From assembly GCA_009777445.1 (NCBI GenBank), contig WRLV01000011.1:1-40033 (forward strand): a DNA stretch of 40,033 bases. Direction: 5' to 3'. Below, piece by piece: positions 22,907-31,323 of the stretch (its first letter is position 1; every line of letters starts with the position of its first letter). This DNA comes from Oscillospiraceae bacterium. GTDB lineage: Bacteria > Bacillota > Clostridia > Oscillospirales > Ruminococcaceae. A program made the position numbers and the translations under genes. Below the pieces are notes generated by a model. The model searched no databases. It saw only the letters and a program-made list of their open reading frames with translations, and was not told the DNA's origin.

Positions 22907-24370
22907 TTGACAAATTTATCACAATTGAAGATTGAAAGAAAGAACAACCCCGTTAAAGCAATACAGTTTGGGGAGGGTAACTTCTTGCGCGGCTTCGCGG
23001 ATTATATGCTCGATGTTTTGAATGAGAAAACCGGGTGGGGCGGCGCGGTTACGATTTTACAGCCGATTGAATTTGGCACACTTGAACCTTTTAAGGCGCA
23101 AGACTGCCTTTACACCGTGTTCTTACGCGGTCTTGAAAACGGCAAAGAAAAGATTGAAAAGCGAATTATAACCTGCTGTAACAATGCGGTTTCCTGCATT
23201 AAAGAATACGAACAATACCGCGCTCTCGCTGAGGTTGACACACTTAGGTTTGTCATATCCAACACCACCGAGGCAGGAATTGTCTACGATTCTTCCTGTA
23301 AACTTGAGGACTGCCCACCATCGTCTTATCCGGCTAAGTTGGCTAAGTTTTTATTTAAGAGATATACATATTATAAAGGCGATGAAAGCAAAGGGTTGAT
23401 AATCCTTCCGGTTGAGTTGATTGATGATAACGGAATAGAACTAAAAAGAATTGTCAAACTCCACTGTGCCGACTGGAAATTGGAAGAGTCTTTTGTTTCA
23501 TGGTTGGACTCGGCTTGTGTGTTCGCTTCAACGTTGGTTGATAGGATTGTCACCGGCTATCCGAAAGACGAGAGCGAAGTATTCGCGGAGTTTGGCTATG
23601 AAGATAAGCTTACCGTCACAGGTGAGCCGTTCGCGCTGTGGGTAATTGAGGCTGACCGCGATATAAGTGGCGAACTCCCCTTTGACAAGGCGGGATTGCC
23701 TGTGATTTTTACCGATAATCAGAAACCTTATAAACAAAGAAAAGTGCGGATTCTCAACGGTGCGCACACCTCGTTTGTGCTTGCTTCTTTTTTGGCAGGT
23801 AATGATTATGTCGGTCAGTCAATGGACGATGAGTTGATTTATAAGTTCATGAGCGGCACTGTTTTTGACGAGATTGTCCCGACTTTAGATTTGCCGCCGC
23901 AAGAGCTTAAAGACTTTGCGAACGCCGTAATAGACAGGTTTAAAAATCCATTTATAAAACACGCTCTCTTAGATATATCATTGAACAGCGTTTCAAAATG
24001 GAGGGCGCGCTGTCTGCCGTCTCTTACCGAATATGTTAAGCGCAAAGGCGCGTTGCCTTCAAAGCTGTGCTTCTCAATTGCGGCAACTATTGCTTTTTAT
24101 AACGGCACTCAACTTAAAGACGGCGTATTAATCGGAAGCCGCAATGACATTCCATATAATATAAGAGATGATAAGGCAGTTTTGGAATTTTTCGCGGCAA
24201 ACTCAAAACTCGCAGCTGACGAATTAGTCAAGCTCTTTCTAAGCAACAAAGACTTCTTCGGGGCAGACTTAAATGAAATTGACGGGCTTTGCGACAAAGT
24301 TTCAAAATACTTAGGTTCAATTCGCGAGAACGGCATGAGAGAAGCAATAACTGCCGTTGTTGCCGAGTAA
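22907..24370 (+). CDS. uxaB: tagaturonate reductase (altronate oxidoreductase)
   Basis: 487 residues from a TTG start with GGGTG eight bases ahead; no ATG alternative fits the family start. AIQFGEGNFLRGFADYMLD is the NAD-binding N-terminus, RFVISNTTEAGIVYD and RKVRILNGAHTSFV are the conserved polyol/mannitol-dehydrogenase family blocks, and LPSLTEYV follows. It reduces D-tagaturonate to D-altronate with NADH. First gene of the rightward operon, 14 bases before uxaA. Confidence 0.95.
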   Translation: MTNLSQLKIERKNNPVKAIQFGEGNFLRGFADYMLDVLNEKTGWGGAVTILQPIEFGTLEPFKAQDCLYTVFLRGLENGKEKIEKRIITCCNNAVSCIKEYEQYRALAEVDTLRFVISNTTEAGIVYDSSCKLEDCPPSSYPAKLAKFLFKRYTYYKGDESKGLIILPVELIDDNGIELKRIVKLHCADWKLEESFVSWLDSACVFASTLVDRIVTGYPKDESEVFAEFGYEDKLTVTGEPFALWVIEADRDISGELPFDKAGLPVIFTDNQKPYKQRKVRILNGAHTSFVLASFLAGNDYVGQSMDDELIYKFMSGTVFDEIVPTLDLPPQELKDFANAVIDRFKNPFIKHALLDISLNSVSKWRARCLPSLTEYVKRKGALPSKLCFSIAATIAFYNGTQLKDGVLIGSRNDIPYNIRDDKAVLEFFAANSKLAADELVKLFLSNKDFFGADLNEIDGLCDKVSKYLGSIRENGMREAITAVVAE

Positions 24371-24384
24371 TAACGGAGAATTAT

Positions 24385-25896
24385 ATGCAGGTAATTAAAA
24401 TCAACGGCGCAGATAACGTTATAGTTGCCATAAACGCCGTTTCAAAAGGTTTCGAGGTTAAACTCGATGGGGTTAGCATTATTGTTAACCATGACGTTCC
24501 GGCAGGGCATAAAATAGCGATTTGCGACATTGATAACGCACAGCCGGTAATTAAATATGGCGAGAGAATTGGTTTCGCGAAGGGCGATATAAAAACGGGT
24601 GATTGGGTTCATGTTCATAACTTGAAAACCGCACTCAGCGGAAAAGTTGAGTATACATATAACCCCGTTGATGTCACTAATTCACCGAAAGCTACGATGA
24701 CACCGCGCACTTTTAATGGCTTTTTGCGTGAGAACGGCACTGCAGGAGTTCGCAACGAGGTTTGGATTATTCCCACCGTTGGCTGTGTTAACGGAACGGT
24801 AAAACTTCTCGAACAATACGGGCGTGAGCGTTTGAAAGAAAAATTTGCCACCGGAGGCTCGCCGGTTAATGAATTAATTGCTTTTCCTCACCCATATGGT
24901 TGTTCTCAAATGGGTGAAGACCAAGAGAACACCCGAAAGGTTTTGGCTAACTTAGTCAACCACCCAAATGCGGGCGCGGTTTTGGTTGTCGGTCTCGGCT
25001 GTGAGAACAGCGGCGTGGGAATTTTGAAAGATTATATCGGGCAGTACAACCCTGATAGAGTAAAGTTTTTAATAGCGCAAGACCACGATGACGAGGTCGC
25101 TGTCGGTGAGAAACTTTTAGACGAGCTTATTGAACATGCGGCGATGGCACGGCGCACTGAGCTTCCTGTTTCTAAGTTGGTGATTGGCTTAAAGTGCGGC
25201 GGCTCAGACGGTTTTTCGGGAATAACGGCTAACCCCGTTGTCGGCGAGTTTTCAGATTTATTGGTTTCAATGGGTGGAACGTCAATACTAACTGAAGTGC
25301 CGGAGATGTTCGGGGCAGAGCAAATCTTGATGAATCGCGCGAAAGACGGGAATGTCTACAACGAGATTGTAAGTCTTATCAATAATTTCAAGGAATACTA
25401 TGAGAAAGCCGACATGCCAATCTACGAGAACCCCTCACCCGGAAACAAAGCAGGGGGAATTTCAACGCTTGAAGATAAGTCGTTGGGTTGCACTCAAAAA
25501 TCGGGAACTTCACCCGTTTGCGGTGTATCGGAATATGGCGAGAGAGTAAAAACAAACGGGCTGAATTTGCTTTGCGCCCCCGGAAACGACCTTATAGCGG
25601 CAACCGCTTTAGCCGCGGCAGGTGCGCAGATTGTATTATTCACCACAGGCAGGGGAACACCTTTTGCCTCACCCGTTCCCACCGTGAAAATTTCAAGCAA
25701 CACCGCCTTGTTCACCAAAAAGGCAGGGTGGATTGACTTCAACACAGGCTATGCCGTAGACGGGACACGCACAATAACACAGTTAAGCGCGGATTTATTA
25801 GACTTCGTGATTGAAACAGCAAACGGAAAGCTGATTAAAAGCGAAGAGTTGAAACTCTACGACATGGCGATTTTTAAAACCGGGGTAACTTTATAG
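24385..25896 (+). CDS. uxaA: altronate dehydratase
   Basis: 503 residues from ATG 24385 (CGGAG site); the frame is open further upstream but that part overlaps uxaB. The N-terminal ~95 residues are the SAF domain (DVPAGHKIAIC). The rest is the catalytic domain, with GFLRENGTAGVRNEVWIIPTVGCVN, HPYGCSQMGEDQENT, GLKCGGSDGFSGITANPVVG and TTGRGTPFASPVPT. It is an iron-dependent dehydratase making 2-keto-3-deoxygluconate from D-altronate. The stop codon abuts a 32-base repeat at 25895-25926. Confidence 0.96.
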   Translation: MQVIKINGADNVIVAINAVSKGFEVKLDGVSIIVNHDVPAGHKIAICDIDNAQPVIKYGERIGFAKGDIKTGDWVHVHNLKTALSGKVEYTYNPVDVTNSPKATMTPRTFNGFLRENGTAGVRNEVWIIPTVGCVNGTVKLLEQYGRERLKEKFATGGSPVNELIAFPHPYGCSQMGEDQENTRKVLANLVNHPNAGAVLVVGLGCENSGVGILKDYIGQYNPDRVKFLIAQDHDDEVAVGEKLLDELIEHAAMARRTELPVSKLVIGLKCGGSDGFSGITANPVVGEFSDLLVSMGGTSILTEVPEMFGAEQILMNRAKDGNVYNEIVSLINNFKEYYEKADMPIYENPSPGNKAGGISTLEDKSLGCTQKSGTSPVCGVSEYGERVKTNGLNLLCAPGNDLIAATALAAAGAQIVLFTTGRGTPFASPVPTVKISSNTALFTKKAGWIDFNTGYAVDGTRTITQLSADLLDFVIETANGKLIKSEELKLYDMAIFKTGVTL

Positions 25897-25926
25897 TTGA
25901 CAATTGACAGTTGAGAGTTGACAGTT
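25895..25926 (+). repeat. TTGACAATTGACAG repeat at the uxaA stop codon
   Basis: A 32-base stretch beginning AGTTGACAATTGACAGTTGA, made of TTGACA-like units. It is identical, base for base, to 39209-39240 and starts within the uxaA stop codon. Confidence 0.75.
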
Positions 25927-25933
25927 AATTGTG

Positions 25934-25962
25934 TTGGAATTACTCGTTAACGAGTATAAAAT
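25934..25962 (+). promoter_or_regulatory. internal promoter with a 16-base palindrome filling the spacer
   Basis: -35-like TTGGAA (25934-25939), 17-base spacer, -10 TAAAAT (25957-25962). The perfect palindrome TACTCGTTAACGAGTA (25941-25956) occupies the spacer almost exactly, the classical position for a repressor or a MerR-type activator. It would drive the KDPG aldolase gene and those after it. Confidence 0.6.
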
Positions 25963-25989
25963 ATGAAAAAAATGAAGGAGAAGTATGTT

Positions 25990-26949
25990 ATGACTGTTTT
26001 AGAGGAAATTTCAAAAATCGGTATAGTTCCGGTCATTGCGTTGGATGACGCTAAAGATGCAAAGCCTTTGGCAAAGGCACTTTGCGATGGTGGGCTTCCT
26101 TGCGCCGAGGTAACATTCAGAACAGCGGCGGCGGAGGAAAGCATCAAAATCATGTCAACAGAATTCCCGAATATGTTGGTGGGGGCAGGGACAGTTCTTA
26201 CCACCGAGCAAGCCGACCGCGCGGTGGCGGCGGGAGCGAAATTTGTCGTCAGCCCGGGCTTAAACCCAAAAATAGTTAAGTATTGTGTAGACAAGGGAAT
26301 ACCGATGGCACCCGGTTGCGCTAACCCTTCTGACGTAGAGCAAGCTATAGAATTAGGGTTGAAAACCGTCAAGTTCTTCCCGGCTGAACAAGCCGGCGGT
26401 CTTAACATGATAAAGGCGATGGCGGCTCCTTATACAGGCATCACCTTTATGCCGACAGGCGGCGTTAACGCCAAGAACCTTCTCGATTATCTCAACTTTA
26501 ATAAAATAATCGCTTGCGGCGGCAGTTGGATGGTTACAAAAGACATGGTCAGCGCGGGAGAGTTTGACAAAATCACCCGTCTCACCCGTGAAGCAGTTGA
26601 GCTTATGTTGGGCTTTAAATTAGCTCATATCGGCATTAACGAAACAAGCAACGACAACGCATTAAACACCGCAAATCGTTTTGATGAATTGTTTGGCTTT
26701 AAAGCAAAACCCGGCAACAGCTCAAACTTCGCCGGCAAATTCATCGAGGTTATGAAAACCCCTTACTTAGGCAAAAACGGTCATATAGCAATCGGAACAA
26801 ACTTTATCGAACGCGCCGTCTATCACCTTGAAAAACGCGGTGTCAAATTCGATAAAACCACCGAAAAGAGAGACGGCGCAGGCGTACTCAAAGCCGTTTA
26901 TCTCGAAGGCGAACTCAGCGGCTTCGCAGTTCATTTAGTTCAGTCTTAA
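25990..26949 (+). CDS. KDPG aldolase fused to a VOC-like domain
   Basis: 319 residues from ATG 25990, nine bases after AAGGAG; the frame begins earlier (25963) but that start has no site. Residues 1-205 are a class I KDPG/KHG aldolase: PVIALDD, AEVTFRT with Glu 40, GAGTVLT, FVVSPGLNPKIV and VKFFPAEQAGG, with the Schiff-base Lys at 128. Residues about 207-319 form a second, glyoxalase/VOC-like domain (LAHIGINETSNDNALNTANRF, GKNGHIAIGTNFIERAVYHL, GFAVHLVQS). It cleaves 2-keto-3-deoxy-6-phosphogluconate to pyruvate and glyceraldehyde-3-phosphate. The fused domain recurs, from memory, in clostridial homologues; its role is unknown. Confidence 0.9.
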   Translation: MTVLEEISKIGIVPVIALDDAKDAKPLAKALCDGGLPCAEVTFRTAAAEESIKIMSTEFPNMLVGAGTVLTTEQADRAVAAGAKFVVSPGLNPKIVKYCVDKGIPMAPGCANPSDVEQAIELGLKTVKFFPAEQAGGLNMIKAMAAPYTGITFMPTGGVNAKNLLDYLNFNKIIACGGSWMVTKDMVSAGEFDKITRLTREAVELMLGFKLAHIGINETSNDNALNTANRFDELFGFKAKPGNSSNFAGKFIEVMKTPYLGKNGHIAIGTNFIERAVYHLEKRGVKFDKTTEKRDGAGVLKAVYLEGELSGFAVHLVQS

Positions 26950-26966
26950 ACCGGCGAGCCGCCGGT
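26950..26966. repeat. ACCGGCG-AGC-CGCCGGT intercistronic hairpin
   Basis: A perfect 7-bp stem right after the aldolase stop, followed by GGCAGA. Related copies are at 28935-28951 (loop AAC) and, imperfect, around 29018-29042. Confidence 0.65.
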
Positions 26967-27033
26967 GGCAGAATTCTTTATTTTTGTATGTCTTTTAAAA
27001 CTAAAATAAATTATAAAAAGGAGAGTATAAGCA

Positions 27034-28056
27034 ATGAAACGGGTAATTACATTTGGCGAAATCATGTTAAGATTGGCACCGGAGGGGTACTACAGATTTG
27101 TTCAGGCTGAAAAATTCAACGCGACTTATGGCGGAGGAGAAGCGAACGTTTCGGTTTCTCTTGCGAATTACGGCTATGACGCTAAATTTGTCACCAAACT
27201 CCCCAAACACCAAATTGGTCAAGCGGCAGTTAATTCTCTCAGAAAATACGGCGTTGACACAAGCTTTATCGCGCGCGGCGGCGACAGAGTGGGGATTTAT
27301 TTCCTCGAAAAAGGCGCGAGTCAAAGACCCTCAAAGGTAATTTATGACCGCGCAGGCTCTTCTATTTCGACTGCCACCACCGCCGACTTCGATTGGGATA
27401 AAATTTTCGACGGCGTTGACTGGTTCCATTTCACGGGAATCACCCCTGCTTTAGGCGACTCTGCTACTGCTGTTTGCCTTGAAGCGTGCAAAAAAGCTAA
27501 AGAAAAAAATATTACCGTAAGCTGTGACTTAAACTACAGAAACAATCTGTGGAGCAAAGAAAAAGCAGGAAAAGTAATGGGCGAGCTTTGCCAATATGTT
27601 GATGTTTGTATCGCAAACGAAGAAGATGCAGGCGACGTATTCGGGATTACCTCAAAGGGGACAGATGTCACCAAGGGTGCGGTAAATCATGATGGTTATA
27701 AAGATGTTGCGAAACAACTTATGGACCGTTTTAACATGAAAAAAGTAGCCATTACTTTAAGAACATCAATCTCAGCAAGTGACAACAACTGGGCGGCTAT
27801 GCTTTATGACGGCAACGGCTATTATTTCTCAAAAGAATATCCTGTGCGCATTGTTGACCGTGTTGGCGGTGGCGACAGCTTTGGCGGCGGCTTAATTTAT
27901 GCTTCGCTTGAAGGCTTTGAACCACAAAAAGCCATTGAGTTTGCGGTTGCGGCAAGCTGTCTGAAACACACTGTTGAAGGCGACTTTAACCTTGTTGACG
28001 TTGCTGAAGTAACAAAACTCGCCGGCGGTGATGCATCGGGAAGAGTTCAAAGATAA
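27034..28056 (+). CDS. kdgK: 2-keto-3-deoxygluconate kinase
   Basis: 340 residues, AAAGGAGAG ribosome binding site. PfkB fold: FGEIMLRLAPEGYYRFVQAEKFNATYGGGEANVSVSLA at the N-terminus, and DRVGGGDSFGGGLIYA near 276-290 with the catalytic Asp at 281 and the anion-hole glycines. It phosphorylates KDG to KDPG, the common step for both branches of this island. Confidence 0.93.
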   Translation: MKRVITFGEIMLRLAPEGYYRFVQAEKFNATYGGGEANVSVSLANYGYDAKFVTKLPKHQIGQAAVNSLRKYGVDTSFIARGGDRVGIYFLEKGASQRPSKVIYDRAGSSISTATTADFDWDKIFDGVDWFHFTGITPALGDSATAVCLEACKKAKEKNITVSCDLNYRNNLWSKEKAGKVMGELCQYVDVCIANEEDAGDVFGITSKGTDVTKGAVNHDGYKDVAKQLMDRFNMKKVAITLRTSISASDNNWAAMLYDGNGYYFSKEYPVRIVDRVGGGDSFGGGLIYASLEGFEPQKAIEFAVAASCLKHTVEGDFNLVDVAEVTKLAGGDASGRVQR

Positions 28057-28095
28057 TTATAATTTATTAATTTTTAATTTTAAGGAGCAAGTTTG

Positions 28096-28935
28096 ATGGA
28101 ACTTAGAACAGCCGCTTCACCAAAAGACGTGAAGCATTATGACACAGACCGTTTAAGAGAGGAATTTCTTATTGACGATTTGTTTAAACCCGATGAAATT
28201 AAAACCCTTTACAGCCATATCGACAGGATTATTGTCGGCTCTGCCGTTCCCGTTTCAAATGCGTTGACTTTGACAGCGGGTGAAGAAATTCGCGCAGCGT
28301 ATTTCTTAGAACGCAGAGAAATGGGAATCATCAATGTCGGTGGCAAAGGTGTCGTAACCATAGACGGCAAAGACTATGCACTTGACTTCAAAGACGGGAT
28401 TTATATCGGAATGGGCGCGAAAGACATCTCTTTCAAAAGCGACGCTAAAGACAATCCCTCAAAATTCTATTTTAACAGCGCGCCTGCCCACAAAGCTTAT
28501 CCCATCAAGTTGGTTAGAAAAGACGACATACTCCCCGAAAATAAAGTTGAATTAGGCACGGGTGAAGCCTGTAACGAGCGTGTAATCAATAAATACATAG
28601 TTCCGGGGCAGGTAGATAGTTGTCAATTAGTAATGGGTATTACCTCGCTCAAACCGGGCAGCGTATGGAACACCATGCCTTGGCACACCCACGACAGAAG
28701 AATGGAAGTCTATCTTTATTTTGAAGTTCCCGATGATGCGGTAGTGTTCCATTATATGGGTGAACCCAACGAAACAAGACACATAATCATGCGTAACCAA
28801 GAAGCGGTAATTTCACCGAGCTGGTCAGTGCACAGCGCGAGCGCGACAAAGTGTTATTCGTTTATTTGGGGAATGGTGGGCGAAAACCAAGCCTTCGATG
28901 ACATGGACTGGGTTCCCACAAAAGACATGCGCTAA
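28096..28935 (+). CDS. kduI: 4-deoxy-L-threo-5-hexosulose-uronate ketol-isomerase (DKI isomerase)
   Basis: 279 residues from ATG 28096 after AAGGAGCAAG. Cupin fold with RTAASPKDVKHYDTDRLREEFLI at the start. Conserved metal-ligand segments are MPWHTHDRRMEVYLYFE and MRNQEAVISPSWSVHSASAT, ending in MDWVPTKDMR. It isomerises the 5-keto-4-deoxyuronate that forms from unsaturated galacturonate released by GH105. Confidence 0.95.
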   Translation: MELRTAASPKDVKHYDTDRLREEFLIDDLFKPDEIKTLYSHIDRIIVGSAVPVSNALTLTAGEEIRAAYFLERREMGIINVGGKGVVTIDGKDYALDFKDGIYIGMGAKDISFKSDAKDNPSKFYFNSAPAHKAYPIKLVRKDDILPENKVELGTGEACNERVINKYIVPGQVDSCQLVMGITSLKPGSVWNTMPWHTHDRRMEVYLYFEVPDDAVVFHYMGEPNETRHIIMRNQEAVISPSWSVHSASATKCYSFIWGMVGENQAFDDMDWVPTKDMR

Positions 28936-29060
28936 CCGGCGAACCGCCGGTGGTAGACCGGGGAAACTCGTTTTTATTTGCAATAGCTCACGCGCTGGTT
29001 CATCTTGAGCTTTTTCAACCGGCGAGACAGCGAGCCGCTGGTAGCAGACCGGGAAAACTC
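28935..29060. repeat. pair of ACCGGCG-type repeats between kduI and kduD
   Basis: ACCGGCG-AAC-CGCCGGT (28935-28951) is followed by GGTAGACCGGGGAAACTCG. About 85 bases later an altered copy reads ACCGGCGAGACAGCGAGCCGCTGGTAG, then CAGACCGGGAAAACTCA. The 160-base gap holds nothing else recognisable. Confidence 0.55.
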
Positions 29061-29095
29061 ATTAGTCGGTCATAAAATATTTAAGGAGAAACATA

Positions 29096-29893
29096 ATGAA
29101 TAATTGTTTGTCAAAAAACAAGTTTTGTTTAGACGGAAAAGTCGCTTTAGTTACCGGAGCGGCGCACGGCATAGGCTTTGCCATCGCTGAAGGTTTAGCA
29201 GGAAACGGAGCTAAAGTCGTGTTTAATGACCTCAGTCAAGAAATGGTGGACAAAGGTTTGGCGGCATATAAAGAAAAAGGTATTGACGCCAAAGGTTATA
29301 TTTGCGATGTTACCAACGAAGAACAAGTAAAGGAGATGGTCGAAAAGATTGAAAAGGATGCGGGTGTTGTTAAAATTCTCGTCAACAATGCCGGCATGAT
29401 TATCCGCAAGCCCATGGAAGAGATGAGTGCGGCAGAGTTCAGAAAAGTCATTGATGTTAACCTGAACGCCCCGTTCATCATGTCGCAGGCGGTAATCCCC
29501 GGGATGCTCAAATCCGGCGGCGGCAAAATAATCAACATCTGCTCTATGATGTCAGAGCTTGGTCGCGAAACAGTATCAGCATACGCGGCATCAAAAGGCG
29601 GGCTGAAAATGCTCACCAAAAACATAGCTTCTGAATATGGTGGGCGGAATATCCAATGCAACGGCTTAGGCCCCGGCTATATTGCCACTCCGCAAACTGC
29701 CCCGCTTCGCGAAGAAGGGCACCCATTCAACAGTTTTATCATCGCAAAAACTCCTGCCGAGAGGTGGGGCAACCCCGAAGACCTTGCGGGGCCCGCAGTG
29801 TTCTTGGCATCTCCCGCATCAGACTTTGTTAACGGGCATATCCTATACGTTGACGGAGGAATTTTAGCTTATATCGGAAAACAGCCGAAATAA
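29096..29893 (+). CDS. kduD: 2-keto-3-deoxygluconate-forming short-chain dehydrogenase
   Basis: 265 residues, AAGGAGAAACATA before ATG. SDR features: cofactor loop TGAAHGIG (20-27), NNAG (97-100), catalytic Ser 150, Tyr 163 and Lys 167 in YAASK, and DVTNEEQVKEM. The sequence also resembles gluconate 5-dehydrogenase, but placement straight after kduI points to KduD, which reduces 2,5-diketo-3-deoxygluconate to KDG. Confidence 0.92.
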   Translation: MNNCLSKNKFCLDGKVALVTGAAHGIGFAIAEGLAGNGAKVVFNDLSQEMVDKGLAAYKEKGIDAKGYICDVTNEEQVKEMVEKIEKDAGVVKILVNNAGMIIRKPMEEMSAAEFRKVIDVNLNAPFIMSQAVIPGMLKSGGGKIINICSMMSELGRETVSAYAASKGGLKMLTKNIASEYGGRNIQCNGLGPGYIATPQTAPLREEGHPFNSFIIAKTPAERWGNPEDLAGPAVFLASPASDFVNGHILYVDGGILAYIGKQPK

Positions 29894-29927
29894 GGCAAAT
29901 ATTTTATTTTAATAAAGGAGAAATCAT

Positions 29928-31283
29928 ATGAAAATTCAAAGAATTATAGCTTGCGTATTAACAGCGGCAATGGCAATGTCAGTTATGTCAGCATGTACCG
30001 GCGGCGGCAGTGGCGGCGGCGGTGGTGGCGGCGGTGGCGGTGGCGGCGGTGGCGGCCAAAGCACAATCACCGTATCATGGTGGGGCGGCGAAGGAAGACA
30101 CGAAGCAACAAACGAAGCCCTTGCAAAATTTGAAGAATTAAACCCCGAAATTAAAACAAGTGCGCGTTTTGGCGCGTGGGACGGTTGGGAAACAACCATG
30201 GCAACCGGCTTTATGTCTAACACAGCCCCTGATGTTTGCCAACTTAACTGGAACTGGTTATACCTGTTCACAAACTTCGGCAGAAACCCCGTGTTAACAG
30301 ATTTGAATGGTTATTCAAGCACAATTGACCTCGCACAATTTGATGCAGGTTCAATTGACCAATGTACTATTGAAGGGCAACTCTTAGGTATTCCCGTTTC
30401 CACAACCGGGCGCATATTCTTCTGGAACGAAGCTATGTTTGAAAGGGCCGGCACTTCAATCCCCACAACCTTAGACGAGCTTTATGCGGCAACTACAGCG
30501 ATTAAAAACAATTTAGGCGAAGACCATTTCCCGTTGGTTTTAGGCGAATATGACCGTATGATTTTAATGGTTTATTACCTTCAATCAATCTATGGCAAAG
30601 CATGGGTAGTTGACAATGTTCTGCAATACACCGAAAGCGAAATTGCTGAAGGTTATGACTTGTTTGCCGAATGGGAAGCAAAAGGCGTTATCCCGACTAT
30701 TGCTAACCTCACAGGTGACGGCGCGCAATCTCTTGACAGAAACGCAAAATGGATTGACGGACGTTATGGCGGCATCTTTGAGTGGGACTCTTCAGCCCCC
30801 AAATTCAAAGAAGCTATGGATGAAAACCAAAGTTTCGTTTTGGGCGATTTCTTCCCTGACTTTGGTGGCCCACACACCAACCAAGGCTATGGTTTTTCAA
30901 AAGTTTCGATGGTGTTCAGCATATCTGCAAGTGCTAACAACAAAGACGGCTCTGCTAAATTAATCGAGTTCCTCTTAAACGATGATGCAGGAACTTCAAT
31001 CATGGGTTCAGAACGTGGCATTCCGCTTTCAAGAAAAGCCCTTGAAAACACAAGAAGCCAAAACTTGTTAGACGAGCTTACCATGGATGCTAACCAAAAA
31101 GTTATGGCATGGGTTCAGTTCCCACTTGACCCCTTGTTTGAAGATGCTACACTTAGAGATGGCGCAACCGGCGTTTACTACAGAACTTTCTCAAGAGTCA
31201 GCGCGGGCTCAGCTACATCAGCAGAAGCGGCAAAAATGCTCAGCGATGAAGTCACCGCTGTTTTAGAACTCGATAGAGGCTAA
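29928..31283 (+). CDS. ABC sugar transporter substrate-binding lipoprotein
   Basis: 451 residues. The signal peptide ends MSVMSAC, a lipobox with Cys at residue 23, then comes a run of 18 glycines broken by one serine (residues 25-43). The rest is a family 1 extracellular solute-binding protein: ITVSWWGGEGRHEATNEALAKFEELNPEIK, DVCQLNWNWLYLF, GIPVSTTGRIFFWNEAMFERAG. Probably binds oligogalacturonides, judged from context. The permeases follow after the GH105 gene; no ATPase is here, so a shared MsmK/UgpC-type ATPase elsewhere is expected. Confidence 0.9.
   Translation: MKIQRIIACVLTAAMAMSVMSACTGGGSGGGGGGGGGGGGGGGQSTITVSWWGGEGRHEATNEALAKFEELNPEIKTSARFGAWDGWETTMATGFMSNTAPDVCQLNWNWLYLFTNFGRNPVLTDLNGYSSTIDLAQFDAGSIDQCTIEGQLLGIPVSTTGRIFFWNEAMFERAGTSIPTTLDELYAATTAIKNNLGEDHFPLVLGEYDRMILMVYYLQSIYGKAWVVDNVLQYTESEIAEGYDLFAEWEAKGVIPTIANLTGDGAQSLDRNAKWIDGRYGGIFEWDSSAPKFKEAMDENQSFVLGDFFPDFGGPHTNQGYGFSKVSMVFSISASANNKDGSAKLIEFLLNDDAGTSIMGSERGIPLSRKALENTRSQNLLDELTMDANQKVMAWVQFPLDPLFEDATLRDGATGVYYRTFSRVSAGSATSAEAAKMLSDEVTAVLELDRG
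30001..30057 (+). repeat. GGC/GGT trinucleotide tract coding a polyglycine linker
   Basis: Nineteen codons, 18 of them GGC or GGT, directly after the lipoprotein Cys. Slippage would change linker length in steps of one residue without a frameshift. Confidence 0.85.
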
Positions 31284-31323
31284 ACAATTTATGCAGAAAG
31301 TGAAGAAAGGGCATATTTGAAAA

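Noticed and set aside
29936-30271. Minus-strand ORF with a polyproline run
   Set aside because: Mirror image of the polyglycine codons of the lipoprotein gene; no start site support.
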